The notes beneath the pieces were generated by a model. The model did no database searches. It worked only from the letters and a program-made list of their open reading frames with translations, and was not told the DNA's origin. A stretch of DNA of 64,000 nucleotides from Gracilaria domingensis. Its lineage: Eukaryota > Rhodophyta > Florideophyceae > Gracilariales > Gracilariaceae. Positions 52,755-64,000 of the stretch are shown piece by piece (the first letter of the stretch is position 1; each line of letters opens with the position of its first letter). The position numbers and the translations under genes are program-made. The stretch spans positions 305,763 through 369,762 of the forward strand of contig VCMS01000035.1 of NCBI GenBank assembly GCA_022539475.1, in the 5' to 3' direction.

Positions 52755-53505
52755 TCACTTGTGGTATTTATGTTTCCCGCATCGCATCTGCTCTACTTCC
52801 CTGCCTGAGATGAGAAAACCATCAGTGCCCCTCAGATACAATGTTCGAGACGACAGCAAGCGGTTGCAATCACGCCATACATACCACGAATTCTCATTCA
52901 GGCAAAGAGAGAGTCGATGACTCATCACTTCCGGCTGCACACGGGATGCTTGCTTTTGCACTTGCTCCATTCCCTTTGCATTTGGCCCCATGAAGAAACG
53001 GCTCACCATCCATGCAGGTGGAAGGTTCCTGAAGAACGGCTTCGTGGCTCCTAACGGAATGTTTCGGAGGAATGGTGGACCCGGTGGGGAAGCAAAAGAG
53101 TTGATAAATACTTGTCCTCGTAGCATTCCAGGTAATCTGAGACGAGCTAGCCGGAACCCTACATGTCCCGAAAAGGACTGGTTCACGACTATGTAGCCTC
53201 GATTGTCGTTTGCGAGCCGTGACAGGTACTCTTCGATAACAAAAGAAGCTATCTCGTGAACGGAGAGAATGCGGTCATAAGGGTATCGAACGGCGATTAC
53301 GCGATCGGGGTCATCGAATGTGCATAATTTTCTTCGAAAAGGGTCCAACAAAAGATCGGTTCCGTCTAAGCCTATGATTGGGAAGATATGCGACTAGACT
53401 ATGTTAGATTCCAGCACAAAGCCGATAGGGAATGCGAAACTCGAACTCACCAGGAAGTACAACAATACGGGGCAGCGTTGAACTGGACGGGTGCGTGATT
53501 GTCAT
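52755..53505 (-). pseudogene. Truncated alpha/beta hydrolase, copy 2
   Basis: Exons 53451-53505 and 52755-53371 give 223 residues. The protein matches copy 1 up to LYLRGTDGFLISGREVEQMR, then ends in an unrelated CGKHKYHK encoded across the unit junction. It therefore lacks the C-terminal about 60 residues including the catalytic His, and the acid-loop TDD reads TDG. The nucleophile Ser remains. Probably inactive, though its reading frame and intron are intact. Confidence 0.75.
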
Positions 53506-54624
53506 GGCAGCTCTTTGGCGAGCTGGAGGACGGGGCAAGCTCACAATCGGAAGGAATGCCGGGGCCATGCTTTCGTAGTTGTCTCAAATAAGAATGCAAG
53601 CGATACCTGTTTCGATGGGATCGTCCGCCATTGACTGCGGAAAGAGAACTCAAGAGTGGTGTTTCCTTTCCATGCAACCACAATATGAAAGCAATTGAAA
53701 GAAGGAAGACTGCGGAAACTGAATAAATTCACGTGCAACAACAGTTTGGCAGACCACCAGGTGCTTTGAACGGGCAGGTTATACGGGGAAGAGATGGCCT
53801 CAACTTACGTGAGGACCGGATGTAGGTGAATGCGGCACACTCAAGTCCTGCTGTGTTTGACACCTCGAAGCGAGAATTGCTTTACTACAGCTTCTAAGTG
53901 TCGAGTGCTTGAAAGTAGAAACGGGCTGAATCACGTGGCTCAACAAGTGCGACGGACAAGCAGCGAAGTACAAATTCTTTGTTGGAGAGGAGTCTATACG
54001 TTTCGCTCTACCTGTTACGGTGGATGTGCTCAAGAGAGCATCAGGGAATTCTGCCAAGGTAGCTTGCGCATGTTTGCAATCGAATCGAGAGGAATACCCT
54101 GACATCCCAAATATGTGAACCACAATCGTCCTGAAAAAGGATTTATTCCGCGCTTGGTTTTGCAAGATGAGAGCAAGAACGAGATGGTATCCTGATGCTT
54201 TCCAGTCCTGTGCCTCGGAGCTCTTTTGTGGCGCAAAGCATGCGCAAAGCTTCCAGACGCTTTCCTCTTCCGGGAATTGTAAGTGCAGAACCAAGACTCG
54301 GTACTCGTTTACACCCTAGTCCCAATCTTGCGGTAACCACTTGCGTTCCTGAATCGAGAATCCTCCCTTTGACAACCTCTGCAGGCAGAGCAGGGCACAA
54401 GGACTTGCGCTGCGATCGTGAGCCACGATTCGTGGCAGGATGAATTGTTGGCTGTCGCGTGTGTGCGTTGTGCGGGCACTGTGTTCGCCTCCTTATACCT
54501 ACCGTTGGTATAGAGTTACCTACCGTCGCACCTTTCATGTAAAGTTCGTCATCACACTCTTGCTCCGCCTCGCCTTGTTCTTCATTTACCCCATCCATAT
54601 CCGTGGCAAACGCATCTCTTGATA

Positions 54625-56061
54625 ATGGATGCAGGTCATGTGTGCTCACCCGGACGAGAACCGATCCGATACATTGCACTTTTTGTTGATGGATGGTATT
54701 GCGAGGTTCTTGTGCATCACAAGAACAACTCGATAAGGTTTCCAGTGATAGACTGTCCGGAAGTACCACACTATGCACAAGATATGAGCGAGTGTTTCCA
54801 GAAGAGTCTTGCAAAACTGTGTGGTACATATTACGATATGGTGTTCTTGTATACCACAATCAGCGAGGTGTATATCGATACATATCCGACCCCATATAAT
54901 GCTCTGTTTCACTGTACCTCTCCTCTTGCTCCCACCAAGAGTAACCCTCATACGCCCGCACTCCCAAAGCTCAAAGAGTACGAGTGGATGAGTATTGATC
55001 AAGTGACAGATACCTTGGGAAAAGACGGCTCTTCTTGGGCTCGGCAACGCTGTGTTAACTCTGCGATTGAAACATTGTGGAGAGAAGAAGCTAGAAAGGC
55101 TCGTCCATGGGAGATACCTGGCTGGCATGAGTATAATATTGAAGGTGCCAAGTTGGCACTGCATCAACGTGGTTTTATCTTGAAGGGTTCCTTTCAACAG
55201 TATCGGTGTGCGTCAAATTCGATTTTACTCCGAGCTGAAACTAACAAAGGTAGAGTATTTTTGAAGGCCAGTGACGCTCGAGAGGGAAAAGTTACGGCCA
55301 AGATCGCAAGTATAGCTCCGTATATCGCCCGAAGACCTATATATGTGTGCGAACCTCTGGAATGGATGTTGATGGAAGACTATGGACAGTCATTAGAGGA
55401 CACCATGTCGCTGGAAGACTACAACAATGTTTCGGCATTGCTTGCAAGAGCACAGGTTGATTCCATGCGGCATATTGAAGAGCTGAAAGAAGTTGGTTTG
55501 GTTTGCGAGTCAGTGGAATCTCTTATACGAAGAATGAAGGGGATGTTCGATGATGAAAACGTGCGACAAAGTTTATTGGAGCTTGAAGAAATTTCGTCGA
55601 AGACAGAAGGAGAGGAGAACAAGCTTGATGAATACGTGCATAAACTGTTTGAGTGGATTAGAGAAGTACATGAGGAAGGACGTTATCCTTTATCACTTGT
55701 GCATGGAGACATACATGACGGGAACATCATTAAAACAAAAGGAAAAGATGCAGAAAATTCTTATGCCTTGATTGACTGGGGAGAAGCACACATTGGCTTT
55801 CCAATTCTTGACATTACTGGTGTATCAAGACTAATTGCTGCGCCTTCAGATACAGAAGTAGCTGATATGAAGAACTACTTGAACGTATGGAGCGGGCACG
55901 GAATGCCTCAGGATACGGAAAAGTTTTCTTCAGTTGCTTCGAAGAAACACGTTCTTGTTGGGATCACAAAGAAGTTTGAGTACTCAAAGAAGTGCACGAT
56001 AATACCACGTTTGGGAAAGTATGACCTAACTGTTCTGAAAGAACTACTGATATCTGTTTGA
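54625..56061 (+). CDS. Aminoglycoside-phosphotransferase-like kinase, copy 2
   Basis: Residue-for-residue the same 478-residue protein as copy 1, with HGDIHDGN and DWGE motifs intact. Upstream and downstream sequence is also the same, so both copies should be expressed alike if the promoter lies within the unit. Confidence 0.7.
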   Translation: MDAGHVCSPGREPIRYIALFVDGWYCEVLVHHKNNSIRFPVIDCPEVPHYAQDMSECFQKSLAKLCGTYYDMVFLYTTISEVYIDTYPTPYNALFHCTSPLAPTKSNPHTPALPKLKEYEWMSIDQVTDTLGKDGSSWARQRCVNSAIETLWREEARKARPWEIPGWHEYNIEGAKLALHQRGFILKGSFQQYRCASNSILLRAETNKGRVFLKASDAREGKVTAKIASIAPYIARRPIYVCEPLEWMLMEDYGQSLEDTMSLEDYNNVSALLARAQVDSMRHIEELKEVGLVCESVESLIRRMKGMFDDENVRQSLLELEEISSKTEGEENKLDEYVHKLFEWIREVHEEGRYPLSLVHGDIHDGNIIKTKGKDAENSYALIDWGEAHIGFPILDITGVSRLIAAPSDTEVADMKNYLNVWSGHGMPQDTEKFSSVASKKHVLVGITKKFEYSKKCTIIPRLGKYDLTVLKELLISV

Positions 56062-56761
56062 TGATGTAAGTAAAGAATGTAGAAAGAGAAGATGTGATGG
56101 ATGTATTTCTCATCTATGTTTACTTCCGTAGAGATGCAAGGATGTACGCCTACTATGTTAATTGCGTCAATAAGCGTCTCTAACACTCATTTAAGATCTA
56201 CATTTAAACTCTCCGGGTCTCCATTGTCGTAGAACAGCACTAATGGCGATGGGGGTAGTCAGAATGGCGAATAAGCGCCAATCATCACGGAACGCGTTTG
56301 CTGCAAATTGGACCGTGACGATAACGAACGACAGTATAGAACTCTTTGGCCATCAAGAGCAGCTGCACCCCTTCCCCCTTCTACAATGAGCAAAGCCCGT
56401 AGAGATATTAGTTTCTGAGATGCGACAGTGCAACACCTTTCCATATCTCATTTTCAAGCAGTCACTGTCACTGGATCCTGCATAATTAACTCTTCCAGGG
56501 TACTGATGCAGAGATTATTTAATGAAAGAGATCGAAGCAACATGGGAACTACTTCGATCTCCCTTAAAAGAGAGTACCAATTCGCGCATAAACTAACCAG
56601 CTGGTTACTTGTGTAGACTATAACATGATCGTTTCATATCCCAAAGATGCTCGCATAACTGACTGCGTAAGGAGGCTTTCAAGCATGAAAACCTACAATA
56701 ACCCATAAACACTTTCTGATATTCATTGCAGAGTAAAACCCTTGGTTTGGCAACGGTCACC

Positions 56762-57184
56762 TCAGGATTTGTTAATCAGCTGATCAATGCTAATCTTGTG
56801 CCTGCTATTCTTATGGTCCTTCAATTCCTTTTTGGAATCAAAAGACATTGTGCAGGAAGTACATTTGTAAGATTTGTTCTGATCATTCAAACGTAAGTCA
56901 GTTGAAATATGCTCTGTTCTTAGTCGTGTGAAATACTTTCCAACTCACATGCTTTTCCCTGACATGGGTTTTCAAACCAGCGTTGCTGTTAAACGTATAT
57001 GAGCACTCCTTGCATTTTTCACTTCCTTGGTTCATGGAACTGCCACCTTTATGTCTTTTGTTGCGGTGCCTCGACAAAGAAGCTTTATATACAGTTTGGT
57101 TCATAGTTAGCGTAATGTGTCGTCATATATTCGTAAATTAGATTATAACTTACCTTCAGATTTGGTGACACTAGTATTGTACAT
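56762..57184 (-). CDS. Two-finger C2H2 protein, copy 2
   Basis: Exons 57154-57184, 56949-57082 and 56762-56878, equivalent to copy 1. No differences seen. Confidence 0.55.
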
Positions 57185-58812
57185 GTAAGTGTTAGTTATT
57201 GATGCAAACACAGGAAACAAGTCTCAAAAAAGGAAGGGGTTCTTCTCACTATCGGCAGTTTGGTTCTTTGCAGCAGTACCATGTCGTCGTCGTGTCCGGC
57301 TTTGTTATTCCTCGCATGGACATATTCGAGAACGACAGATAGTAGAGAGCGAGAGACTGTGCGCTAGAGCGGATTTGAAAACGAAGATTAAAAGCGGAGC
57401 AGGAAGCTAGATCAAGACCGACAGAGATAATCTGCGATGCGCAGGCCAGCTGCATGAGCATCACGTTTATCAAGGGTGGGGAAAATGACATTTCTAGATC
57501 GACACGAGGTTGTACATGCAAAATGGAAACACGTCGACCTTGCGAGTTCGCTGTGCAGAATAAGAAGTGAATTCCTTACCACCATTCGTCTCCTGCAATA
57601 GGTTTTCGTGAGATCTGTAAGCTTTCGATCGTTTTGACTATTAGCGTGATTCATTCTTCTACGTGTACCTCCACATCTTGTACCCTTGGTTTGTTTGAAC
57701 CTGTTTGCTCTAATAAGAGCCACAGTAGAAGAATCATATATTGTAGAGTCCAGCAAAATTCATAAACAAAAATTTTAAAACAGCTAGGAGATGGTTAGAA
57801 TACCTATTTGACTTTAGAATGTCACATGGGAGATACCATAAAGGTTGAATGAACCAGATCTAATTTTGGGCAAGTTCGATACAATATAAACCTGGTCGCT
57901 TACAAACACGCCCTCGATAGCCTACTATCTGGGTCTAACAAAACAGGAAAAATTGGCAAACTGAAAATATGCCAGCGACTGCGCCGATGCAAAGGCTTTG
58001 TAACGAGGAGGTGTTTTTTGTTGCCTATATTCTCTTATCCACTAGCTCGCAGCTCTCTTTGAAACTGGGTTTTCTGCTGCTGCATTTTGCACCGTAACAA
58101 GCCTGAGTGATTTCTTTGCTGAACGATTCCACGCCTATTTACCACCACCGTAGCGTTGTACACCAACTTGTTCTGCTCCTTCTGTTTCTAAGCGTATATT
58201 ATCTACACTCTCTTTTCCTTAATTGGTCGACCGAGAACGTATATATGGGTATATTATGCTCAGTTCGCACTCGAGCTTCGAGCTCAGTCGTCTTACCCGG
58301 ATTATTGTGGGTGCGCCTACTACTCTTTGCTAGAACATGAGGAAAACGAGGGCCCAACAAATATGATAAACAAACAGTTGAAATGTTTGCAAATGCGCCG
58401 ACACAAAGAGTTCTGTACGGTTATTCCAGTTGGGTGTTCCTCTTTTCTATAATTTCTATTGGGTGGTTCCACAAAACACAGGTTTAATAGTTGCACACAC
58501 GTAGCCACGTCCTCCGCACAGGGGTGGCTCACACGTGCCTGGAATGCGGGCACGCGTTAGACACTGTGCACGGCACACGGCGCGATAGAGTGATCGTGAG
58601 TCACATGCGCACATCGTCCTCCCCAGAGACGGAAACGGGTGAACTACAGGGTAACCCTTTACTCTTCTGTGTACGAATTCTCCAGCAACCAAACAATCTT
58701 TACAAACACGTGCCTGGTCCTCCCCGTTCATTCCGTTTGCTAGAGCCCTGATACTACCACCACAACGCGTATATTGCAGCGACAGGTGAGAACCGTTTGG
58801 TGCTAGGATATA

Positions 58813-59562
58813 TCACTTGTGGTATTTATGTTTCCCGCATCGCATCTGCTCTACTTCCCTGCCTGAGATGAGAAAACCATCAGTGCCCCTCAGATACAAT
58901 GTTCGAGACGACAGCAAGCGGTTGCAATCACGCCATACATACCACGAATTCTCATTCAGGCAAAGAGAGAGTCGATGACTCATCACTTCCGGCTGCACAC
59001 GGGATGCTTGCTTTTGCACTTGCTCCATTCCCTTTGCATTTGGCCCCATGAAGAAACGGCTCACCATCCATGCAGGTGGAAGGTTCCTGAAGAACGGCTT
59101 CGTGGCTCCTAACGGAATGTTTCGGAGGAATGGTGGACCCGGTGGGGAAGCAAAAGAGTTGATAAATACTTGTCCTCGTAGCATTCCAGGTAATCTGAGA
59201 CGAGCTAGCCGGAACCCTACATGTCCCGAAAAGGACTGGTTCACGACTATGTAGCCTCGATTGTCGTTTGCGAGCCGTGACAGGTACTCTTCGATAACAA
59301 AAGAAGCTATCTCGTGAACGGAGAGAATGCGGTCATAAGGGTATCGAACGGCGATTACGCGATCGGGGTCATCGAATGTGCATAATTTTCTTCGAAAAGG
59401 GTCCAACAAAAGATCGGTTCCGTCTAAGCCTATGATTGGGAAGATATGCGACTAGACTATGTTAGATTCCAGCACAAAGCCGATAGGGAATGCGAAACTC
59501 GAACTCACCAGGAAGTACAACAATACGGGGCAGCGTTGAACTGGACGGGTGCTGATTGTCAT
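58813..59562 (-). pseudogene. Truncated alpha/beta hydrolase, copy 3, frameshifted
   Basis: Same C-terminal truncation as copy 2 (exon 2 58813-59429). In addition exon 1 (59509-59562) has lost one base near 59552 (GGTGCGTG to GGTGCTG on the plus strand), shifting the frame before the splice donor, so the N-terminus no longer joins exon 2. Confidence 0.7.
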
Positions 59563-60679
59563 GGCAGCTCTTTGGCGAGCTGGAGGACGGGGCAAGCTCA
59601 CATCGGAAGGAATGCCGGGGCCATGCTTTCGTAGTTGTCTCAAATAAGAATGCAAGCGATACCTGTTTCGATGGGATCGTCCGCCATTGACTGCGGAAAG
59701 AGAACTCAAGAGTGGTGTTTCCTTTCCATGCAACCACAATATGAAAGCAATTGAAAGAAGGAAGACTGCGGAAACTGAATAAATTCACGTGCAACAACAG
59801 TTTGGCAGACCACCAGGTGCTTTGAACGGGCAGGTTATACGGGGAAGAGATGGCCTCAACTTACGTGAGGACCGGATGTAGGTGAATGCGGCACACTCAA
59901 GTCCTGCTGTGTTTGACACCTCGAAGCGAGAATTGCTTTACTACAGCTTCTAAGTGTCGAGTGCTTGAAAGTAGAAACGGGCTGAATCACGTGGCTCAAC
60001 AAGTGCGACGGACAAGCAGCGAAGTACAAATTCTTTGTTGGAGAGGAGTCTATACGTTTCGCTCTACCTGTTACGGTGGATGTGCTCAAGAGAGCATCAG
60101 GGAATTCTGCCAAGGTAGCTTGCGCATGTTTGCAATCGAATCGAGAGGAATACCCTGACATCCCAAATATGTGAACCACAATCGTCCTGAAAAAGGATTT
60201 ATTCCGCGCTTGGTTTTGCAAGATGAGAGCAAGAACGAGATGGTATCCTGATGCTTTCCAGTCCTGTGCCTCGGAGCCTTTTGTGGCGCAAAGCATGCGC
60301 AAAGCTTCCAGACGCTTTCCTCTTCCGGGAATTGTAAGTGCAGAACCAAGACTCGGTACTCGTTTACACCCTAGTCCCAATCTTGCGGTAACCACTTGCG
60401 TTCCTGAATCGAGAATCCTCCCTTTGACAACCTCTGCAGGCAGAGCAGGGCACAAGGACTTGCGCTGCGATCGTGAGCCACGATTCGTGGCAGGATGAAT
60501 TGTTGGCTGTCGCGTGTGTGCGTTGTGCGGGCACTGTGTTCGCCTCCTTATACCTACCGTTGGTATAGAGTTACCTACCGTCGCACCTTTCATGTAAAGT
60601 TCGTCATCACACTCTTGCTCCGCCTCGCCTTGTTCTTCATTTACCCCATCCATATCCGTGGCAAACGCATCTCTTGATA

Positions 60680-62114
60680 ATGGATGCAGGTCATGTGTGC
60701 TCACCCGGACGAGAACCGATCCGATACATTGCACTTTTTGTTGATGGATGGTATTGCGAGGTTCTTGTGCATCACAAGAACAACTCGATAAGGTTTCCAG
60801 TGATAGACTGTCCGGAAGTACCACACTATGCACAAGATATGAGCGAGTGTTTCCAGAAGAGTCTTGCAAAACTGTGTGGTACATATTACGATATGGTGTT
60901 CTTGTATACCACAATCAGCGAGGTGTATATCGATACATATCCGACCCCATATAATGCTCTGTTTCACTGTACCTCTCCTCTTGCTCCCACCAAGAGTAAC
61001 CCTCATACGCCCGCACTCCCAAAGCTCAAAGAGTACGAGTGGATGAGTATTGATCAAGTGACAGATACCTTGGAAAAGACGGCTCTTCTTGGGCTCGGCA
61101 ACGCTGTGTTAACTCTGCGATTGAAACATTGTGGAGAGAAGAAGCTAGAAAGGCTCGTCCATGGGAGATACCTGGCTGGCATGAGTATAATATTGAAGGT
61201 GCCAAGTTGGCACTGCATCAACGTGGTTTTATCTTGAAGGGTTCCTTTCAACAGTATCGGTGTGCGTCAAATTCGATTTTACTCCGAGCTGAAACTAACA
61301 AAGGTAGAGTATTTTGAAGGCCAGTGACGCTCGAGAGGGAAAAGTTACGGCCAAGATCGCAAGTATAGCTCCGTATATCGCCCGAAGACCTATATATGTG
61401 TGCGAACCTCTGGAATGGATGTTGATGGAAGACTATGGACAGTCATTAGAGGACACCATGTCGCTGGAAGACTACAACAATGTTTCGGCATTGCTTGCAA
61501 GAGCACAGGTTGATTCCATGCGGCATATTGAAGAGCTGAAAGAAGTTGGTTTGGTTTGCGAGTCAGTGGAATCTCTTATACGAAGAATGAAGGGGATGTT
61601 CGATGATGAAAACGTGCGACAAAGTTTATTGGAGCTTGAAGAAATTTCGTCGAAGACAGAAGGAGAGGAGAACAAGCTTGATGAATACGTGCATAAACTG
61701 TTTGAGTGGATTAGAGAAGTACATGAGGAAGGACGTTATCCTTTATCACTTGTGCATGGAGACATACATGACGGGAACATCATTAAAACAAAAGGAAAAG
61801 ATGCAGAAAATTCTTATGCCTTGATTGACTGGGGAGAAGCACACATTGGCTTTCCAATTCTTGACATTACTGGTGTATCAAGACTAATTGCTGCGCCTTC
61901 AGATACAGAAGTAGCTGATATGAAGAACTACTTGAACGTATGGAGCGGGCACGGAATGCCTCAGGATACGGAAAAGTTTTCTTCAGTTGCTTCGAAGAAA
62001 CACGTTCTTGTTGGGATCACAAAGAAGTTTGAGTACTCAAAGAAGTGCACGATAATACCACGTTTGGGAAAGTATGACCTAACTGTTCTGAAAGAACTAC
62101 TGATATCTGTTTGA
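60680..62114 (+). pseudogene. Kinase copy 3, two frameshifts
   Basis: Identical to copies 1 and 2 except for a lost G near 61072 (GGGAAAAG to GGAAAAG) and a lost T near 61313 (a TTTTT run shortened). The first shifts the frame after the N-terminal domain; the second falls before the kinase core, and the two together do not restore the frame. The C-terminal kinase motifs remain open from about 61314. Either decaying or a consensus error in homopolymers. Confidence 0.65.
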
Positions 62115-62814
62115 TGATGTAAGTAAAGAATGTAGAAAGAGAAGATGTGATGGATGTATTTCTCATCTATGTTTACTTCCGTAGAGATGCAAGGATGTAC
62201 GCCTACTATGTTAATTGCGTCAATAAGCGTCTCTAACACTCATTTAAGATCTACATTTAAACTCTCCGGGTCTCCATTGTCGTAGAACAGCACTAATGGC
62301 GATGGGGGTAGTCAGAATGGCGAATAAGCGCCAATCATCACGGAACGCGTTTGCTGCAAATTGGACCGTGACGATAACGAACGACAGTATAGAACTCTTT
62401 GGCCATCAAGAGCAGCTGCACCCCTTCCCCCTTCTACAATGAGCAAAGCCCGTAGAGATATTAGTTTCTGAGATGCGACAGTGCAACACCTTTCCATATC
62501 TCATTTTCAAGCAGTCACTGTCACTGGATCCTGCATAATTAACTCTTCCAGGGTACTGATGCAGAGATTATTTAATGAAAGAGATCGAAGCAACATGGGA
62601 ACTACTTCGATCTCCCTTAAAAGAGAGTACCAATTCGCGCATAAACTAACCAGCTGGTTACTTGTGTAGACTATAACATGATCGTTTCATATCCCAAAGA
62701 TGCTCGCATAACTGACTGCGTAAGGAGGCTTTCAAGCATGAAAACCTACAATAACCCATAAACACTTTCTGATATTCATTGCAGAGTAAAACCCTTGGTT
62801 TGGCAACGGTCACC

Positions 62815-63237
62815 TCAGGATTTGTTAATCAGCTGATCAATGCTAATCTTGTGCCTGCTATTCTTATGGTCCTTCAATTCCTTTTTGGAATCAAAAGACA
62901 TTGTGCAGGAAGTACATTTGTAAGATTTGTTCTGATCATTCAAACGTAAGTCAGTTGAAATATGCTCTGTTCTTAGTCGTGTGAAATACTTTCCAACTCA
63001 CATGCTTTTCCCTGACATGGGTTTTCAAACCAGCGTTGCTGTTAAACGTATATGAGCACTCCTTGCATTTTTCACTTCCTTGGTTCATGGAACTGCCACC
63101 TTTATGTCTTTTGTTGCGGTGCCTCGACAAAGAAGCTTTATATACAGTTTGGTTCATAGTTAGCGTAATGTGTCGTCATATATTCGTAAATTAGATTATA
63201 ACTTACCTTCAGATTTGGTGACACTAGTATTGTACAT
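62815..63237 (-). CDS. Two-finger C2H2 protein, copy 3
   Basis: Exons 63207-63237, 63002-63135 and 62815-62931, same as copies 1 and 2; splice sites and both fingers are intact. Confidence 0.55.
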
Positions 63238-64000
63238 GTAAGTGTTAGTTATTGATGCAAACACAGGAAACAAGTCTCAAAAAAGGAAGGGGTTCTTCTC
63301 ACTATCGGCAGTTTGGTTCTTTGCAGCAGTACCATGTCGTCGTCGTGTCCGGCTTTGTTATTCCTCGCATGGACATATTCGAGAACGACAGATAGTAGAG
63401 AGCGAGAGACTGTGCGCTAGAGCGGATTTGAAAACGAAGATTAAAAGCGGAGCAGGAAGCTAGATCAAGACCGACAGAGATAATCTGCGATGCGCAGGCC
63501 AGCTGCATGAGCATCACGTTTATCAAGGGTGGGGAAAATGACATTTCTAGATCGACACGAGGTTGTACATGCAAAATGGAAACACGTCGACCTTGCGAGT
63601 TCGCTGTGCAGAATAAGAAGTGAATTCCTTACCACCATTCGTCTCCTGCAATAGGTTTTCGTGAGATCTGTAAGCTTTCGATCGTTTTGACTATTAGCGT
63701 GATTCATTCTTCTACGTGTACCTCCACATCTTGTACCCTTGGTTTGTTTGAACCTGTTTGCTCTAATAAGAGCCACAGTAGAAGAATCATATATTGTAGA
63801 GTCCAGCAAAATTCATAAACAAAAATTTTAAAACAGCTAGGAGATGGTTAGAATACCTATTTGACTTTAGAATGTCACATGGGAGATACCATAAAGGTTG
63901 AATGAACCAGATCTAATTTTGGGCAAGTTCGATACAATATAAACCTGGTCGCTTACAAACACGCCCTCGATAGCCTACTATCTGGGTCTAACAAAACAGG

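Larger units (their letters stand above)
46723..52780. repeat. Tandem 6,058-bp segment, unit 1
   Basis: Begins at ATCGCATCTGCT within the hydrolase gene. Contents left to right: C-terminal-deleted portion of hydrolase (-), kinase (+), C2H2 gene (-), non-coding. Its first about 370 bases differ from units 2 and 3 at roughly ten sites; beyond that I saw no difference from unit 2. Confidence 0.9.
52781..58838. repeat. Tandem 6,058-bp segment, unit 2
   Basis: Exactly 6,058 bases from the equivalent point of unit 1 and of unit 3. The left junction replaces the hydrolase C-terminus with unit-end sequence at a short ATCGCATCTGCT overlap. All genes of the unit are in the same order as in unit 1. Confidence 0.9.
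58839..64000. repeat. Tandem 6,058-bp segment, unit 3, cut by window edge
   Basis: About 5.16 kb of the unit is present. It carries five single-base deletions relative to unit 2 (near 59552, 59601, 60277, 61072 and 61313) and no substitution that I noticed. Its first 370 bases match unit 2, not unit 1. Confidence 0.9.

Noticed and set aside
59856-60914. 352-codon minus-strand frame in unit 3
   Set aside because: Formed only by a one-base deletion fusing two frames that are separate in units 1 and 2; likely an artefact.

Overview
This looks like eukaryotic nuclear DNA, most likely from a red alga of the Chondrus/florideophyte kind. The evidence is a plant-type dihydrodipicolinate reductase with a transit-peptide-like leader, short GT-AG introns (about 70-125 bp) in an otherwise intron-poor gene set, and gene islands separated by long stretches of decayed transposons. 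No rRNA, tRNA, CRISPR or operon structure was seen. The species assignment is inference.

Layout. 1-6.5 kb is a host gene island: a partial acidic protein, a 5'-truncated ribulose-phosphate epimerase, a ketopantoate-reductase-like gene broken by one in-frame stop, a tail-to-tail pair of trehalose-phosphatase-like HAD proteins (one without its catalytic Asp), and a ParB-fold protein. 7-39.5 kb is a transposon graveyard: a long open Plavaka/CMC-type transposase whose 3' end runs into a palindromic satellite, a chain of large unrelated palindromes with a 345-bp direct repeat, a piggyBac-like pseudogene, a 161-bp triple-hairpin satellite, MITEs, a DDE_4 transposase, two copia elements (one with both LTRs), two facing hAT relics and a pogo relic split by a MITE. 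40.5-46.6 kb is a second gene island: a very GC-rich three-exon mitochondrial-type scramblase, dihydrodipicolinate reductase, a small membrane-anchored protein and a DUF1295 (steroid-reductase-like) membrane protein.

46.7-64 kb is a near-identical head-to-tail tandem array with a 6,058-bp period (two full units and most of a third, running off the window). Each unit carries an alpha/beta hydrolase (complete only at the array's left edge, truncated in units 2 and 3), an aminoglycoside-phosphotransferase-like kinase, and a two-finger C2H2 protein encoded by three small exons. Unit 3 differs from unit 2 by five single-base deletions, which break its kinase and hydrolase frames; this may be assembly error.

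The strongest candidates for something undescribed are the hairpin-built repeats (6.96-7.86, 11.1-12.5 and 15.4-16.3 kb) and the 6-kb gene array. Functions rest on motif recognition only; no database search was possible.
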